Shown piece after piece: positions 43,831-56,307 of a DNA stretch of 64,000 bases. The notes below the pieces were generated by a model. It worked only from the letters and a program-made list of their open reading frames with translations, searched no databases and was not told the DNA's origin. The position numbers and the translations under genes are program-made. Within the stretch, counting starts at the first letter, position 1, and every line of letters starts with the position of its first letter. Origin of the DNA: Tieghemiomyces parasiticus (Eukaryota > Kickxellomycota > Dimargaritomycetes > Dimargaritales > Dimargaritaceae); the NCBI GenBank assembly GCA_027575765.1, contig JANBPT010000005.1, forward strand, positions 96,035-160,034. The letters are read 5' to 3'.

Positions 43831-45044
43831 CGTCCCGTTTGGTGGTGCGTTTGTCAGTACGGGCCAGCGCTCTATTCCTAATCAGGTCGCGAGGGGAAAT
43901 CGGAGGGTTGCGAAATTGAGTTATGTGGCCAGGGATTGGCAAGGTCGGGATGCTTGTACAGAGCCGATCCAAACTAGGGGGTGGGAGGTTACATGGGCCG
44001 TTTGAATCCTAATGTCGCCATAGGTTAATAAGTTGGTGGGACGAGTTGAGAGATGCGCCTGCCATATTGTAGCACCCAGTGGGTCCTGGAAATCCGCCCC
44101 AAGCTTGGTCCGCTATAGGACTTTGGCACCGTCAACCCAGTCGCCAACGGGTGATCATCAATGAAGGGTTACGTTAAGCGGCTGGCGGGCGAACTATTCA
44201 TTCCATCTTTTTGGCTCTTCAGGTGCCTGACGTTGGACGTTAGTCACTAGAAGTTGTGGTACCCACTAGTTGTTACAACTACGACCGCCAGTGACTAATT
44301 GGAATATACACTTCTCATGGCTATGTCCAGATCTACGAGTACCAACGGATACAGCTTAGTGTATGTTTCCCTGGGCCGCCAAACGCTTGATATTCGGAGG
44401 AAGGTATATATCCAGGCAATCACCCGTTGGATGAAGGGGGTAGGTGCTCGATAATTGGCCGAGGCAATGGCGTCTGTTGATGCTAACAAAGCCATGGTGA
44501 TATCGCCACATATCATTTTACGATACCGTGGCTTTCCGTGTCAGATGCGGTGGCAAGTATGACAATTGTCGTAGGCAACCAAATCCAAAAGAGCCGAAAT
44601 GTTGTGGCTTGGACGTGTGATAAGTGTACAATCACCCTCGAAATATCCTGAATAAAGGAACCGGTGAAGGTCCATCGCCATTTTCACCTTCCCGGCTTCT
44701 GGTTTCCATATTCAAGCACGACGTCCACCACTTGATGTGAAGCGGGGGGGGGGCTGACAGGACCTTTGTGGGGAAAGGTCCTGCTCATATAGCAGGTCAT
44801 TCGCCTTAATTCGTACATACACACCATCGCCACGGTCGTAGGTGGTGCTTCATATGGTACTATAAAGGCAGCAGCCCACGCCAAGTGGTATCACAGCAGT
44901 TACGACTTCGCTCTCACCGCCCCCTCTGGTTTCCCTCATAATGTCGTCAAGGAAAACAATATCAATCCTTATTGCCCACCTTCCTTGCATGCCTCAAACA
45001 TTCGCACCCATTTATCGTCTAAATCTACCTACTTACACACCATC
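43831..45044. other. divergent intergenic region ALKBH8/PRM1
   Basis: 1.2 kb between divergent starts. Contains a run of ten G at 44744-44753 and a TATA box near 44861. No gene recognised among the short frames. Confidence 0.5.
44861..44867 (+). promoter_or_regulatory. TATA box for PRM1
   Basis: TATAAAG 178 bp upstream of the PRM1 ATG, at a suitable distance for a transcription start near 44,890-44,900. A C/T-rich stretch follows. A strong TATA fits an inducible gene such as a mating-type-controlled one. Confidence 0.5.
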
Positions 45045-47732
45045 ATGTATTCATTCCAAAGGAACCCAAACGCCGATATGTTCCTCGCCAACCACCACGT
45101 CACTCGGCGCGTAGGAAAGCAGTACGAAAGCGTGACCCTCCCCAACGTCGGACCGGCGTTCATCGACCTTTCCGCTCCATCCAAAGTACACAGTATTTAC
45201 GGTCACACCTCACAACAAGGGGCGCCTGATTCCGATGCTCCTATCGAAGACAGGGAAAAAGGGGGCCCACCATCCATCTTTTCACCGTACCTGGGCCTTA
45301 ACGCCAAGTTAAGCCGGGCATGGGCGACCTACCTCGTTATCCTGGTCCTATACTTCGCCATTCGTCTGATGCTACATGCTGACGATGTGGACCGGTTCAG
45401 TGCCAACGCCAAGGACGATTTGCTGCGTGGGTGCCAAAACGTCGAATCTGTGGGTAACACCGCGTTGGCCATCCCACGGCGGACTGCCGAAGCCACCAAC
45501 CACATGGTCAATGCGACCGCCCTGGCAGTGGTTGATCGGACCTCCCAGGGTATCATCTTGGCCGTTACGATTCTGGAGGAGTTGATGGTATTCCTCATTG
45601 GTATGTTCCGCGCCCTCCAGTTGTGCGTGGCCGACTTGGTAGTCCAGGGTGGCATGGCCCTCGTTCGCGCGGGCATGGCCGAGTTCCAGGACGCTTTCAA
45701 CTCCCTCATGAGCAGCACGATAGCCGCCATTCGTAGCCAGGTCGATGGCCTAGTAACGGTGGCAAACAAGGTCGTCGGGGCGACGGCAAATATCTTGGAT
45801 GTTTTCACTGGAACTGACCAATCCTTGCCCACCATCAGTTACCCAGACACGTCCAGCTGGTCAATCGAGATTCCGGACTCGGTGACTGGCGCCGTCAACC
45901 GCACCACCGAGCAGGTGCCTACCTTCAACGAGGTGGAACAGTCCCTGATTGACCAACTCCGGAAGCCCTTCGAGAGTCTCAAGGGTACCATCCGCCAGGG
46001 GTTCGCCAGGGTACATGTTAACGTTTCCCTGACCGCCGTGCCCGATGCCGATACGCTCAATTTCTGCCAGGACGAGCCCACCCGCGCTCTTATTGACAAT
46101 CTAGCCAAGAGTGTCCGAACGATCTTTTACATCGGCACCGGAGTTCTTTTTAGCGTGGCGGTCGGACTGATCCTCTTCAACATGTACGTAATCCACAATG
46201 GCCACCGCCGAGTGATTGCGTTTATCAATACGGTGAAGCCCTGGGGGGAACCCAACGCCCTGGGCAGCCGTGACCGGTACACGCAGGTCCTTGACCTGGC
46301 TACGGGGGTCGACCGGCCCTGGGTGTACCGCTGGAACACGTTTGTACACCGTCGCAGCCGCAACGCCGAGCGCGCTCATCTGGTGCGCCGGTGGAGTGAA
46401 TATGTGGTGCACCTACCCAGCCTGGCCTGCCTTGGTGCCGGTGTCGTGGGACTGCTGGTTGTTGGTGCCCAGATCTCGGCCATCAACCAGGTCCGCCAGA
46501 CCGTCACCCCCGACGTCGGTGCCAGCTTAGCCCGGTTCCGTACGCAGGTGGTCAACGACGTAACGAGTACCATGAATCGCACATCCGCGGAATTCGCGAG
46601 CCGCATCAACGCTGGGCTCAACACTACGGAATCCTTTATCAATGACGACCTGTTCGGTCCCGTGCGCGACGGTACCGCCCAACTTAACAGCACCCTCGAT
46701 ATCATCATCAATGATACCCGAGACGTGATTGGAAAGCTGTTCAACGACACCCCGATCGGCACCCCGGCTATAGACTTCGTCAACTGTGCCTTCATCAAGA
46801 AGCTGGAGGCAGTTGGTAGTCTCTTCAACTACATCAACCAGGCCGCCAACGTGACCCTACCGCGCGTGAATCCAGACGTACTGGTGGTAGGTGCCGAATC
46901 GCTTGACCATGCCCTAGCTACCTTGAATGCCGGGCTGGTTGGTCACTATATCGGCACCCCAGACGACGCCCGGGCCCTATTGATCAATAGCACTTACGCG
47001 CCAGCCAAGCAGCTCGAAGCCCTGGGTCTCTTGGGTATGGTGACCTACCAGGAAGGCCATAACGTAAGTGCTGCCGTGGCCGCCTGGCAGTCCGCCCTCA
47101 CCATCTCCGTAGTGGAGCCCTCCTCGTTCGTCCGCCCCACCGCCACCATTCCCCTGTCTGCGTTGCCCACCGTGAACCTCCTGCACCCGCGGGAGCTAAC
47201 TTTATCGCCCTCAACGGGCCCGGGTCCTACCCCACGGATACCCCTAAACCCGCGTTTCGACTTTGTGGCCTTCCTCCACGGATCGGCGGTGTCAGAGTCT
47301 ATCGGCCTGGGGGCGGGGCCCACAGTTAGCGCCCTGGATGAGTCATCTGACCCCACAGTCTCTTTAGCCACACCGGCGCCGACGCCAGAAAGTCACTCTG
47401 TTTGGAATCCACTCCATCACCACCGTCCCAGTCTGAGCTCGGTTTCTACCCCAACCCCAACCTTCGTCAATCGCCAGCCCGAGGTTCTTGAGGCCCTAGC
47501 CTTTAACCTCCGGCATTACCGCAACTACACGGACGGTGATCTCCGTCGGGCCACTTTGAGTGGCGGGTACACCGGGGGCGTCGTTGGGAAGTTAGTTGAC
47601 ATGTACGTCCAACTGCTTTGGAGTGAAGTACCCCTCCTAGTCATGCTTGTGTGCACCTGGGTGGTTATTCTCACCATGGGTACAGTCCGGGTGCTAGGCG
47701 CCCGCTTTGTTTGGCGCCGAATATGGGCGTAG
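45045..47732 (+). CDS. PRM1: plasma membrane fusion protein PRM1
   Basis: Multi-pass glycoprotein that stabilises membranes during cell fusion in mating or hyphal fusion. 895 residues, single exon. Membrane helices lie at about 94-110, 358-383, 459-478 and 863-888, the four-pass layout of Prm1. Two large loops between helices 1-2 and 3-4 carry many N-glycosylation sites (NAT, NRT, NVS, NST) and repeat-like amphipathic helices. The block SPYLGLNAKLSRAWATYLVIL before helix 1 is family-typical. A Pro/Ser-rich insert (about 700-790) precedes the last helix. The frame extends upstream to a TTG at 44985, but the first ATG is at 45045. A TATA box lies upstream. Confidence 0.88.
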   Translation: MYSFQRNPNADMFLANHHVTRRVGKQYESVTLPNVGPAFIDLSAPSKVHSIYGHTSQQGAPDSDAPIEDREKGGPPSIFSPYLGLNAKLSRAWATYLVILVLYFAIRLMLHADDVDRFSANAKDDLLRGCQNVESVGNTALAIPRRTAEATNHMVNATALAVVDRTSQGIILAVTILEELMVFLIGMFRALQLCVADLVVQGGMALVRAGMAEFQDAFNSLMSSTIAAIRSQVDGLVTVANKVVGATANILDVFTGTDQSLPTISYPDTSSWSIEIPDSVTGAVNRTTEQVPTFNEVEQSLIDQLRKPFESLKGTIRQGFARVHVNVSLTAVPDADTLNFCQDEPTRALIDNLAKSVRTIFYIGTGVLFSVAVGLILFNMYVIHNGHRRVIAFINTVKPWGEPNALGSRDRYTQVLDLATGVDRPWVYRWNTFVHRRSRNAERAHLVRRWSEYVVHLPSLACLGAGVVGLLVVGAQISAINQVRQTVTPDVGASLARFRTQVVNDVTSTMNRTSAEFASRINAGLNTTESFINDDLFGPVRDGTAQLNSTLDIIINDTRDVIGKLFNDTPIGTPAIDFVNCAFIKKLEAVGSLFNYINQAANVTLPRVNPDVLVVGAESLDHALATLNAGLVGHYIGTPDDARALLINSTYAPAKQLEALGLLGMVTYQEGHNVSAAVAAWQSALTISVVEPSSFVRPTATIPLSALPTVNLLHPRELTLSPSTGPGPTPRIPLNPRFDFVAFLHGSAVSESIGLGAGPTVSALDESSDPTVSLATPAPTPESHSVWNPLHHHRPSLSSVSTPTPTFVNRQPEVLEALAFNLRHYRNYTDGDLRRATLSGGYTGGVVGKLVDMYVQLLWSEVPLLVMLVCTWVVILTMGTVRVLGARFVWRRIWA

Positions 47733-47929
47733 CGGAATACCGGCTTTTTGACGTTCTGTATTCAATTTTCGGGGTTTGCGACTACCACGCGAGTAATACA
47801 TCATGTGTTTCACAATCTATACCACGGGTGTTTGTAATTAAGAAGAAATGATCGAATACTTAACACCGCGCCCCGACATGGCAACCAATTTCTCTGACGA
47901 CCCATGTCAGTGAACAATAGATCAAATTG

Positions 47930-50900
47930 CTACGGTACCGTATCCGGCGTCAGGTTCTTGCACTCATGACCACACCCGGACGGGCACTGGGTCTGCTGGC
48001 GGAACCAATTGGTGAGGTGACCGGCGTGACCACCATGGCCGCACCCGCGACACCAGACAACGTGGCCGCGAACCGGCAAATTGCACAACACACACCGGTT
48101 GGCAAACCCGTGACATGACCCGCAGGTCCAGTACCCCGCGTCGGAGAAGAGGAGGATCTCGCCGCAGGACCCGCACGAGGTGGCGATTTCCGAGTGTTGG
48201 GTGGTGGGTTTCTTGAGGAACGGAAATTCCGACCGGTTGCCAACCTCCGTGGCTATGGTGTGCAGTTGAAACCGACGCAGTAGTTCGACATATTCGGAGC
48301 ACCAATGGCTCACTAAGATCAAGTCAAGGTGCGGCCTCACCACCTCACAGAAAACAAAGTACAGAGTGACACACATTTGCACATCGCCCGCCGTGGCATA
48401 GAACTCGATCGTGCGTAGAAGTATACCCACCGGGTTGGCGAGCGGATAGTTGCCGTCCGCTGGGTCCGTGACGGTGGAGGACTGCAGCGTGTCGGTCGTG
48501 GTGAGATGATCCATTGGGGCCAGGAGGCTGGTAATGGGGCGGGCTGACCCCGGTGGCGTGGCGATGGCAAAGGGGTCCGACCATGGCAGCATGGTAGCCA
48601 AGGACATGGCGCCCGGTGACGGTGTGGCAGCGGCAGCGGGCCCCGGGGATGTTCCATCCGCCGGAAACTGGGACGACCGTGGGGTGGGTGTACCCTTATG
48701 GTCCCTCCTGGCTGGTAAACGTGGGGTCGGGAGATGTAGAGCAGCCGGGCGGGCGGCATAATGTAACGCAGCGGGCACCCATTCCTTCACCTCGGCACCG
48801 GTGGTGTGACGACGCGCCAGATGATCAGGCGGGTAGTACGGGATCTGATGCGCGGCGGCCGGGTGTTGCTGCAGCTCCCGACCGAACGGGAGCAGGTCAG
48901 CGCTCTCAAAAATCATGGCCATTATGTTCCACGTGCTGGACGCCCGAAAGTTACCGGTCTGCACGGCGGCCTACGGTTGGAAGGGAGAAGGATATTGAAA
49001 TAATGTGGCCGAAAGTACGGACAGTGTTAGATGCGGGCAAGGCCATGAGGCTCCTTGGTTGCTACCACCATTGAGTAAAATGGTACCATCAGTCAAGTCG
49101 AGGGCAAGGGTGGCTGTCTACGGTCACTTACCATGCCATTCCGCTGGCAGCATAGGAGCGGTGTGGCCGGATCGTGTATGTAGTTCCTAGCCAGGTGGGC
49201 GAAGGCGAATGGATCGAAGTGGTAGTTTTGGGCCGAGGTCCGGAAGAGACCCATGTGCTGGGTAGGCCGGGCGACAGTGGGCAACAGGATGGCCTCGATA
49301 CCGGTGCTAAGGAGTTCATTAATACGGCGAGCGTCTAGGAGCCCGCGGTGGACCGGGTGGTCGCCGCGGGGAGGTAGCCGGTGCCTATCGACCTCGGCCG
49401 GAGGGTCGTCGCGGGCTGGGTCGGCGAGCGGTGGAAACGAATTGTGGGGTCGCGGTGAGGTGGCCGATAGGCGCGACCCGTACGATTCGGGGGCAGTGGT
49501 GAGGTATGGCCCCATGTCGTGGGCGAGGGCCTGGGTCAGGTGTGAGCCAGTAGTCCGGGGCGCAGCTGAGGTGATAACGTTACGGGTCAGACCCGAGGTC
49601 ATGGTCAGTGCCTCGATGGCGTCAAAATCGCCAGATGGGATGGTACCAGCCAGGACGGCCGAGGCCGAGGACACGTATCCATCCGGGTGGGACCCCGTGG
49701 CCGGGTCCGACGAAGGAAGGGTGCCAGGGGCAAGCGAGAGCGGTTGCTGCCAGGCATTATAGTTCGGTTCAACGCGTGGGAAGGCAAATGGAGCTGGGCG
49801 CTGACTGCCGTCTGTGGTCTACAGGATGGTAAACCAAAAATGTGAGTAAGGATAGGAATAGGGAGGGCGGAGTAAGGTAAGCAGGCGGGGTCGGAAGGGT
49901 TAATTGAGGGCCGGCCACGCACCATACTGAGCGGCACTGGGTGCGTTTGACTGTTAACCATGCGGCTAGGGTTTCGAGGGGCTTACTCTGGCGGGGTTGG
50001 GGGTGGGTGTACGCTCAAGGCCGAGGGAAGTGCCTCGCTTTTCGACAAACAATGACAGTCTGGTAGGGAAGATAACAAGTGGATCAAAGGAGGGTGGCAT
50101 GAGCGTGCAGTCGGGTGATAGTGAGCGTTTTACTACCTTGGCGCTCGTCTTGGCCCTCAACCACCAGTTGTTAAGTAGTTCCCATCCCGGCCATCTCTCA
50201 CTTACGCCTGTTGAACTAGGTTGCGGCCCGGTCGCCGGCAGGTGGTAAAGGCCAACTCGCCGGAGGGGCTCCAGCGCACGCGGGACCGCGGGAAAAGATC
50301 TTCCATGATGGCCGCACTCCGGAAGTCCAGCTGGCGCACCACACCTTCCTCACACGCGGCCCAGATGACGGAGGGATCACGAAATACAAAGTCCACGACG
50401 GGGGTAGGACTCCGGATAAAAGCCCGGGCGAGGCCTGGCCGGTTTAGATTCCAAAGATAGACCCGGCCATCGTGGAGGCTGTGGCTTGAGGCTAGCTCAT
50501 CTGGGTGATCCGGTCGCCAACGCACGGATTTAAGCGAACCGTGGGTCTGTACTGTCTTCTGGATCCCGCTGAACCCTGGCGATTGCAAGTCCCAGGCCTG
50601 ATTCAGAAAACGATAATAGGGGCGACCGGAGGGTTAGGATTTACGTCAAAAATGAGGTCATTAAACAACAGGGCCTCAGAGCCATATCTCGCAGTCACAA
50701 GGACCAAGCAGTGTATACCAACGTATAGGGCGGACCTACCATGATGAGCTTATCGTTACCGGCTGTGGCCAGCCACCGCCCCGCCGGGTTCCAGTGCATG
50801 GATTTGACACCCTGTGCATGGGCAAGAGCGCGGTCGACGAACGCTTTGGAACGCATGTCCAGCCGCTGAGGTCATAAGTCAGGTTGGGCAGGTAGGGGTG

Positions 50901-51730
50901 ATTGGGTAGGACCGACCGCCAGCCAAGGGGTGGGCGTGAGTTGGTTTTGGAGTTCCGGCCGAAAGCAGTGCTGATGGGGATCCGGTATTTCCCTCGCCTC
51001 AATTTCCTTGAGCACCTATAGTACGCAGTGACTTACCACAATATTTCCTTCCTCCTCAGCCGCGACGACGTCCCAGGCGTTGTGAGGATTGCACTGCATG
51101 TTAAAGAACTGGGCGTGTTTTTTATAGCGGACACTTCCGCCGCTATCAAAGTCCCGGACGTCCTAGCCCACGATGGAAAATGCATACAGGCGGTAACAAT
51201 GGTGACGGAGTTAGCCAGTGAGCAACGTTCCTTGTGGCAGGTCCTGGTGGTTTGCAACGGGCCAACCGGCTGGCGTTAAGAAATATGCCGCATTTCATGT
51301 TAGGCCTTACCCAGAGTTTGATCGTGCCATCGGACCCGGCAGTGAGGAAACAGTTGGGATCGGTACCATAGGCGACGATCTGATTGATACGGCTCGGCTC
51401 CTTTTTGAACGCAATGGGTTTGCCGCCCTCATTGAGCGGGTCCCAGCAGTACACGGAACCGGACGCGGTACACCCGATAACCCGCCGGTCGGACTCGCTG
51501 CCGCACCAGCATACCTGGGTGAACTTGCTGAAGCTAACACCTACGGTGTTAGATTTGAGGGTAATCTTTTGGCTGACCTCGCAGTTGTCGAAGCGGAGCA
51601 CGCAGCTCAGGTCGTTTCCTACCACTGCAAGGTTGTTGTTTCCGGGAGGTGCGGCTGAGATGGCCACGATTTCTTTGTGCAAGGTATACTCGATGGGGTG
51701 CGCGAATGCGCGGAACGGGTTGAAGGACAT
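47930..51730 (-). CDS. SEA2: WDR24/SEA2, GATOR2/SEACAT subunit, seven exons
   Basis: WD40-RING protein of the complex that relays amino-acid status to TORC1 at the vacuole/lysosome. Exons are 51730-51311, 51162-51037, 50865-50740, 50597-50206, 50155-49987, 49818-49132 and 48970-47930, which keep frame and give 986 residues. WD repeats fill residues 1 to about 360 (for example FLTAGSDGTIKLW, DVVAAEEEGNIVRLD, WLATAGNDKLIM, GRVYLWNL). A disordered middle follows. Then GDVQMCVTLYFVF and an SEYVELLRRFQL helical block precede a zinc ribbon/RING at about 906-977 (CGSC...CGSC...CVLC...WCRGCGHGGHAGHL...CPSGCGHEC), which is diagnostic of WDR24/Sea2. Exons 2 and 3 are each 126 nt, about one WD blade. 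The start ATG is the first in exon 1 (MSFNPFRAF). Confidence 0.92.
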
Positions 51731-52590
51731 GGTGTACGGGGGCCCTCCACGGCAACGGAAGGAATAAGGCCCAAGTCTAAGCACTTAGTCGGAGAGCAAT
51801 GGGGAGGGACTGCTTGGTCGGCACGGGACGGCGGCTGCTGGGCATAGGACCAAGGGGTTTGGGTATCTGTAAGCACACCGTCGGAGGGTCACGACAAAAG
51901 CGCGGAGTGCGAGGCGGCAACCGGTCAGGCAAGGCAGGCGGAAGAACTGTGATGCCGGGGATTCGTATGGAGTACACTCAGGCTTAGAATACAGGCTGCA
52001 ATGAAGGGCACTAATATACAATTAAGTTGACCAGGACCACTGGAATGGGGTGGGCAAGGTCACAAAGTAGCCCTTGGCCGTCGTGGGCAGGAGAAGGTGG
52101 TAAGTTGTAAACCCCAATGGACGTGGATGCCGTAGGTTGGAGCACAGGAGTTTTGCTGAAAACGCGAATGGGTGAGTCTGGCTGCCATGGTTCGAGCGAA
52201 GGGGCATCTGACCGCAAAACCAGTGACGACCTGCGCTACCCGACCTAATCTTCCACCCGCCTTGCCGTATCAACCGGCTGACTGCAACTTACCCCATGAC
52301 TGTTTAGACCTCAGTCTGGGCACATGGGTTAACAATGTTCGGCCGCCGCCATTCCGACCTTCAGCGCATCCAACCTACTACCTCATGCTGAGCCAAGTGA
52401 CACCCCTCCGCTCAACTGGACCCTACCCTAGTCACCATCTGTGCTCTTTTCCATAGCCGAACCGCCTCCCTCCCACCCTCCACAAGGGCGACCGCGCCCT
52501 TGTTGGCCCATTGTGCTCACCTCGACTTCAGCCTACATAGGCCATCTCCAGCTGCAACTTGTCCGAACAGTGACTCTGCCGCCCGTACCT
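51731..52590. promoter_or_regulatory. divergent promoter region SEA2/VPS34
   Basis: 860 bp between divergent starts. The half nearest VPS34 is pyrimidine-rich (C/T runs at about 52,330-52,480). No TATA box or other gene is evident. Confidence 0.45.
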
Positions 52591-55500
52591 ATGGAGTATC
52601 CTAACAGCGCAAATGCCCAGTTCAAGGACTTTTCCTACTGTCTGACCCGCGAGGTCGACCACTTCGTGGCCGTGAAAATGTAAGCAGCGTGCCGCCTAAG
52701 CCACCATATCCACATGGAGACGTCCACAGCCGTACCAGTTCGATCCCTATTCCCGACGTCACGACCTGACCATCCCTTTCATTCTGGCCCGCCGCATCTA
52801 CTCCTACTACTACATCGGATTCATAGCGTCTCCCTCGAAGGCAGCCTCCACCGCTATCCAGATTCTCTCTCCCGGGAACTGGACGAGAAGATCGCGCAGC
52901 TAGGACTCAGTGATCAGCCAGCTGCGTTAGAGTAAGTCACCCCGACGGTGCGATGCAACGCCATCGGCTCGGGTTTGTATGGTATTTTATTAGCTGCGTC
53001 CCGTCCAAGGAGTCACCTCTACACGAGTCGCCCCTGTCAGTCTGCCAACCTCTTTTATTCTCTCCGTCGCAACCGCGCCCCTACCGGGAATTTTCCTGCC
53101 CAGTCCGACCAATTCAGCCTTTGTGACCGTCGAGCTCTACGCCGACGGTTACCCGCTCTGTATCCCGTACCAAACTGCCTACCGTGCCTCCAAAACCAAT
53201 GTGTAAGTTGCCGCGTCTAGCTTTCTGGCCACCGCAGTAGTGTCCCTACTTGACGTAACTTGGTGCACCGTTGGGTAACCGCCTTGACCGTGCTACTGAT
53301 CCATTTGCCCATTTCCAACCCCGACCCACACCTTTCCCCTGCTTTGCTTATGAACCGTCCAGTTGGAACGAATGGCTCACCCTCCCCATCAAGTACCGGG
53401 ATGTGCCACTCACGGCCCAGCTCCTCTTCAACGTATGGGTAATGAAGGCCCCGCGCGAGGTTGAGATCGTAGGCGGGTGCACCCTTTCTTTGTTCACTCG
53501 TAACCAGTAAGTAGTTTCAGCCTGGCCGGTCCGCATTACTCGGTCCCGCTCACCGCTGCGTTAATCCGGCGTCTCGTTGGTAAGCACTGTCTATACCTCG
53601 CTAACGCTCCAGCTCATCCGTTGCCTGAGGCTCTGCCTTATCAACCGTCATCCTGGATCACAGTAAACTGCGCCAGAGCCGCCAGAAACTGTTGCTGTGG
53701 AGCGACTTGCCCGCGGATCCCCTCAGCCCCACCCGCACACCAGGGAAGGCTGGCCCAAAGACCGAAATGGACCGCCTGGAGAAGCTTATCAAAAAACACG
53801 AAACAGGCGACCTACCGCGCCTAGATTGGCTCGACAAACTGACCTTCCGCGAGATCGAACGGGTGCACCAGGCCGAGGCTCAGTCCACCACCAGTACGTT
53901 CCTATACATTGAACTACCCACTTTTGACTTCCCGCTGATCTACAGTGAGGCGGAATCCACCGACCCGCATCTGGTGACTCCGCTTTTCCCCGAGATCGCC
54001 TTCGTGCACGACCCCGAGCTGCACCGTGAGAACCTGGCTGAGGCCAAGCACCGCCGCTTGGTGCGAAGCCACCGCAACGGACCTTTGGATCGGGAACTCA
54101 AGCCCAACGCCAAGATTCGCGACGAACTCAACGTGATCCTCCGCTACCCGCCCACCACCGAGCTGACCAACGAGGAGAAGGATCTCCTCTGGAAGTTTCG
54201 CTACTACTTGTCGGGAGACCGCACAGCGCTCACCAAATTCCTCAAGTGCGTCGCCTGGACCGACGTTGTGGAGAGTAAGCAGGCGGTGGACATGCTGCTG
54301 CACTGGGCCACCATCGACGTGGACGATGCCCTCGAACTCCTGGGCCCGACATTCACCAACCGCAACGTGCGCGCCTACGCAGTGACCCGGCTGGAGCGTG
54401 CCGACGACGAAGAGCTTCTGCTTTATCTGCTGCAACTGGTCCAGGCCCTCAAATTCGAAGGGATTGGCCCGGCCGGGGCGGCAGCAGGTGGGGTGGCGGC
54501 TCTGCCCGAAGCGGCCCACGCTGCAGGCCGGGCCCGCGCGGGAGCCGAAACGTCCAACCTTGCCGAATTCCTCATCTCGCGGGCACTGCGCAGCCCCACG
54601 CTTGGCAACTACTTTTACTGGTACTTGGTGGTGGAGTGCGAGGACGCACGGGCGGGCCCGGCCTACGCCCAAGTCACGGAGCGGTACCTCACGGCCACAG
54701 CCCGGCTGGTGGATGGAACAGCGCGGCGTGAGATCCTGGATCGTCAGCGCGCCCTAATGGCCCAGTTAACCCGGCTCTCAGTCCGACTGCGGGCCTCTAA
54801 GGAGGCCCGACCTCAGAAGATCGAGCAGCTACAGTCGTACTTGGCTGACCCGAAGCATGGCCTCCACACGTTCCCCACGCTACCATTACCGCTTGACCCT
54901 TCGGTGGAGGTGGTAGGTATCGACGCCAACTCATCCACCATTTTCAAAAGTAGCATGCAACCCCTGGCCCTCACTTTCCGGTGCGCCGACGGCGGCGAGT
55001 ACCGCGTCATGGTGAAAACCGGAGACGACCTGCGACAGGATCAGCTGGTTATCCAGATCTTTACCCTAATGGACCGGCTGCTGCGCAAAGAGAAGCTGGA
55101 CCTGAGGCTCACGCCCTACCGCGTGTTGGCCACGGGGGCTGACCAGGGCTTGGTCCAACTGGTACCCTCCAAAGCCCTCGCTGACGTGCTGGCCGAGCAC
55201 CACGACAGTCTACTTGCCTACTTGCGGCTCACCAACCCGGACCCACAGCCGGCTGCGCCCTACGGGGTGGACGCGGCGGCGATGGACACGTACTTAAAGA
55301 GCTGCGCAGGATACTGCGTGATCACCTACCTGCTGGGCGTAGGAGACCGCCACCTGGACAATTTGCTACTCACCCAGGACGGCCGGCTGTTCCATATTGA
55401 CTTTGGCTACATCCTCGGCCGCGACCCTAAACCCTTCCCGCCACCCATGAAGCTGTGTAAGGAGATGGTCGAAGGGATGGGCGGTGCGTTCAGCGTCCAG

Positions 55501-55782
55501 TACCAGCGGTTCAAGGCGTACTGTTTCGTAGCGTTCAGCGTGCTGCGCAAGTCAGCCAACCTGATTCTCAATCTACTGGCGTTGATGGTGGAGGCTAACG
55601 TGCCGGACATCGCCGTGGAGCCTGACCAGGCTGTGGCCAAAGTGCAAGCCAAGTTCCGGCTCGACTTGACCGAGGAGGAGGCCACCCAGTACTTCCAGAC
55701 CCTTATCAATGAGTCGGTCAGCGCACTTTTCCCGCAGGTTATTGAAACTATACACCGGTGGGCCCAGTACTGGAAAAAGTGA
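52591..55782 (+). CDS. VPS34: class III phosphatidylinositol 3-kinase VPS34, five exons
   Basis: Makes PI3P for autophagy, endosomal sorting and vacuolar traffic. Exons are 52591-52679, 52827-52931, 53104-53202, 53363-53506 and 53664-55782, giving 851 residues. All four introns are phase 2. A C2 domain spans the first four exons and the start of exon 5 (ELYADGYPLCIPYQTAYR, WNEWLTLPIKYRDVPL). WLDKLTFREIE begins the linker. A PIK helical domain lies at about 235-440 (LLWKFRYYLSGDRTALTKFL, LLYLLQLVQALKFE). The kinase covers about 560-840: Lys597 in VMVKTGDDLRQDQL, catalytic loop GVGDRHLDNLL (Asp707), Mg-binding DFG at Asp725, and C-terminal TIHRWAQYWKK. An Ala/Gly-rich insert (about 410-440) is a local oddity. 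All catalytic residues are present. Confidence 0.95.
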
Positions 55783-56307
55783 CTGCGTGTTAGAATGCTA
55801 AATGACGGCTGGCAGTTCTGGCCCGTTCTTTCCCTTTCGGAACTTATGATAATAAATTTGGGGATACACCGTGCGCTAGTGGCCGTGGCCCACATACGTT
55901 TCCAAGGTCCTTGTGAGGGCAGACACCCAAGCAAGTGCTTCCACGCTCCGCAATAGCCACGACGACTAGTGGAACGGCAGGGGGCACGGGCGGTACAGCT
56001 GCGGTGTGGCCCCACTCCACTGACGACATGGGAGCATGCGACACCCGGGTTCGGCTCAAGTTACCGCCCTATACGCTACCTGGCATGTCGGTTTCGGGGT
56101 GCCACCGGGTAGCCGAAACCTTGACGAATCGACCTTGGTATCCATCTCGTGTCGATGCCGCCGGCCTCCGCATTCCTATGGAACCGTAATGGCCTACTCC
56201 CCTCGGTCCTATCACTATTTTTTGCTTTTACGCCACACATCCATTTAGTCCGCCCGTTCCCACCATTTCGTCACCCTCTTCAGCCACTGGCATAGCCAAA
56301 CACCGCA
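55783..56307. other. intergenic region VPS34-USP25/28-like gene
   Basis: Tandem plus-strand spacing of 525 bp. It holds the VPS34 poly(A) signal and a C/T-rich leader before 56308. No gene recognised. Confidence 0.5.
55851..55856 (+). terminator. polyadenylation signal AATAAA
   Basis: Canonical AATAAA 69 nt after the VPS34 stop codon, a likely 3'-end signal. Confidence 0.5.
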
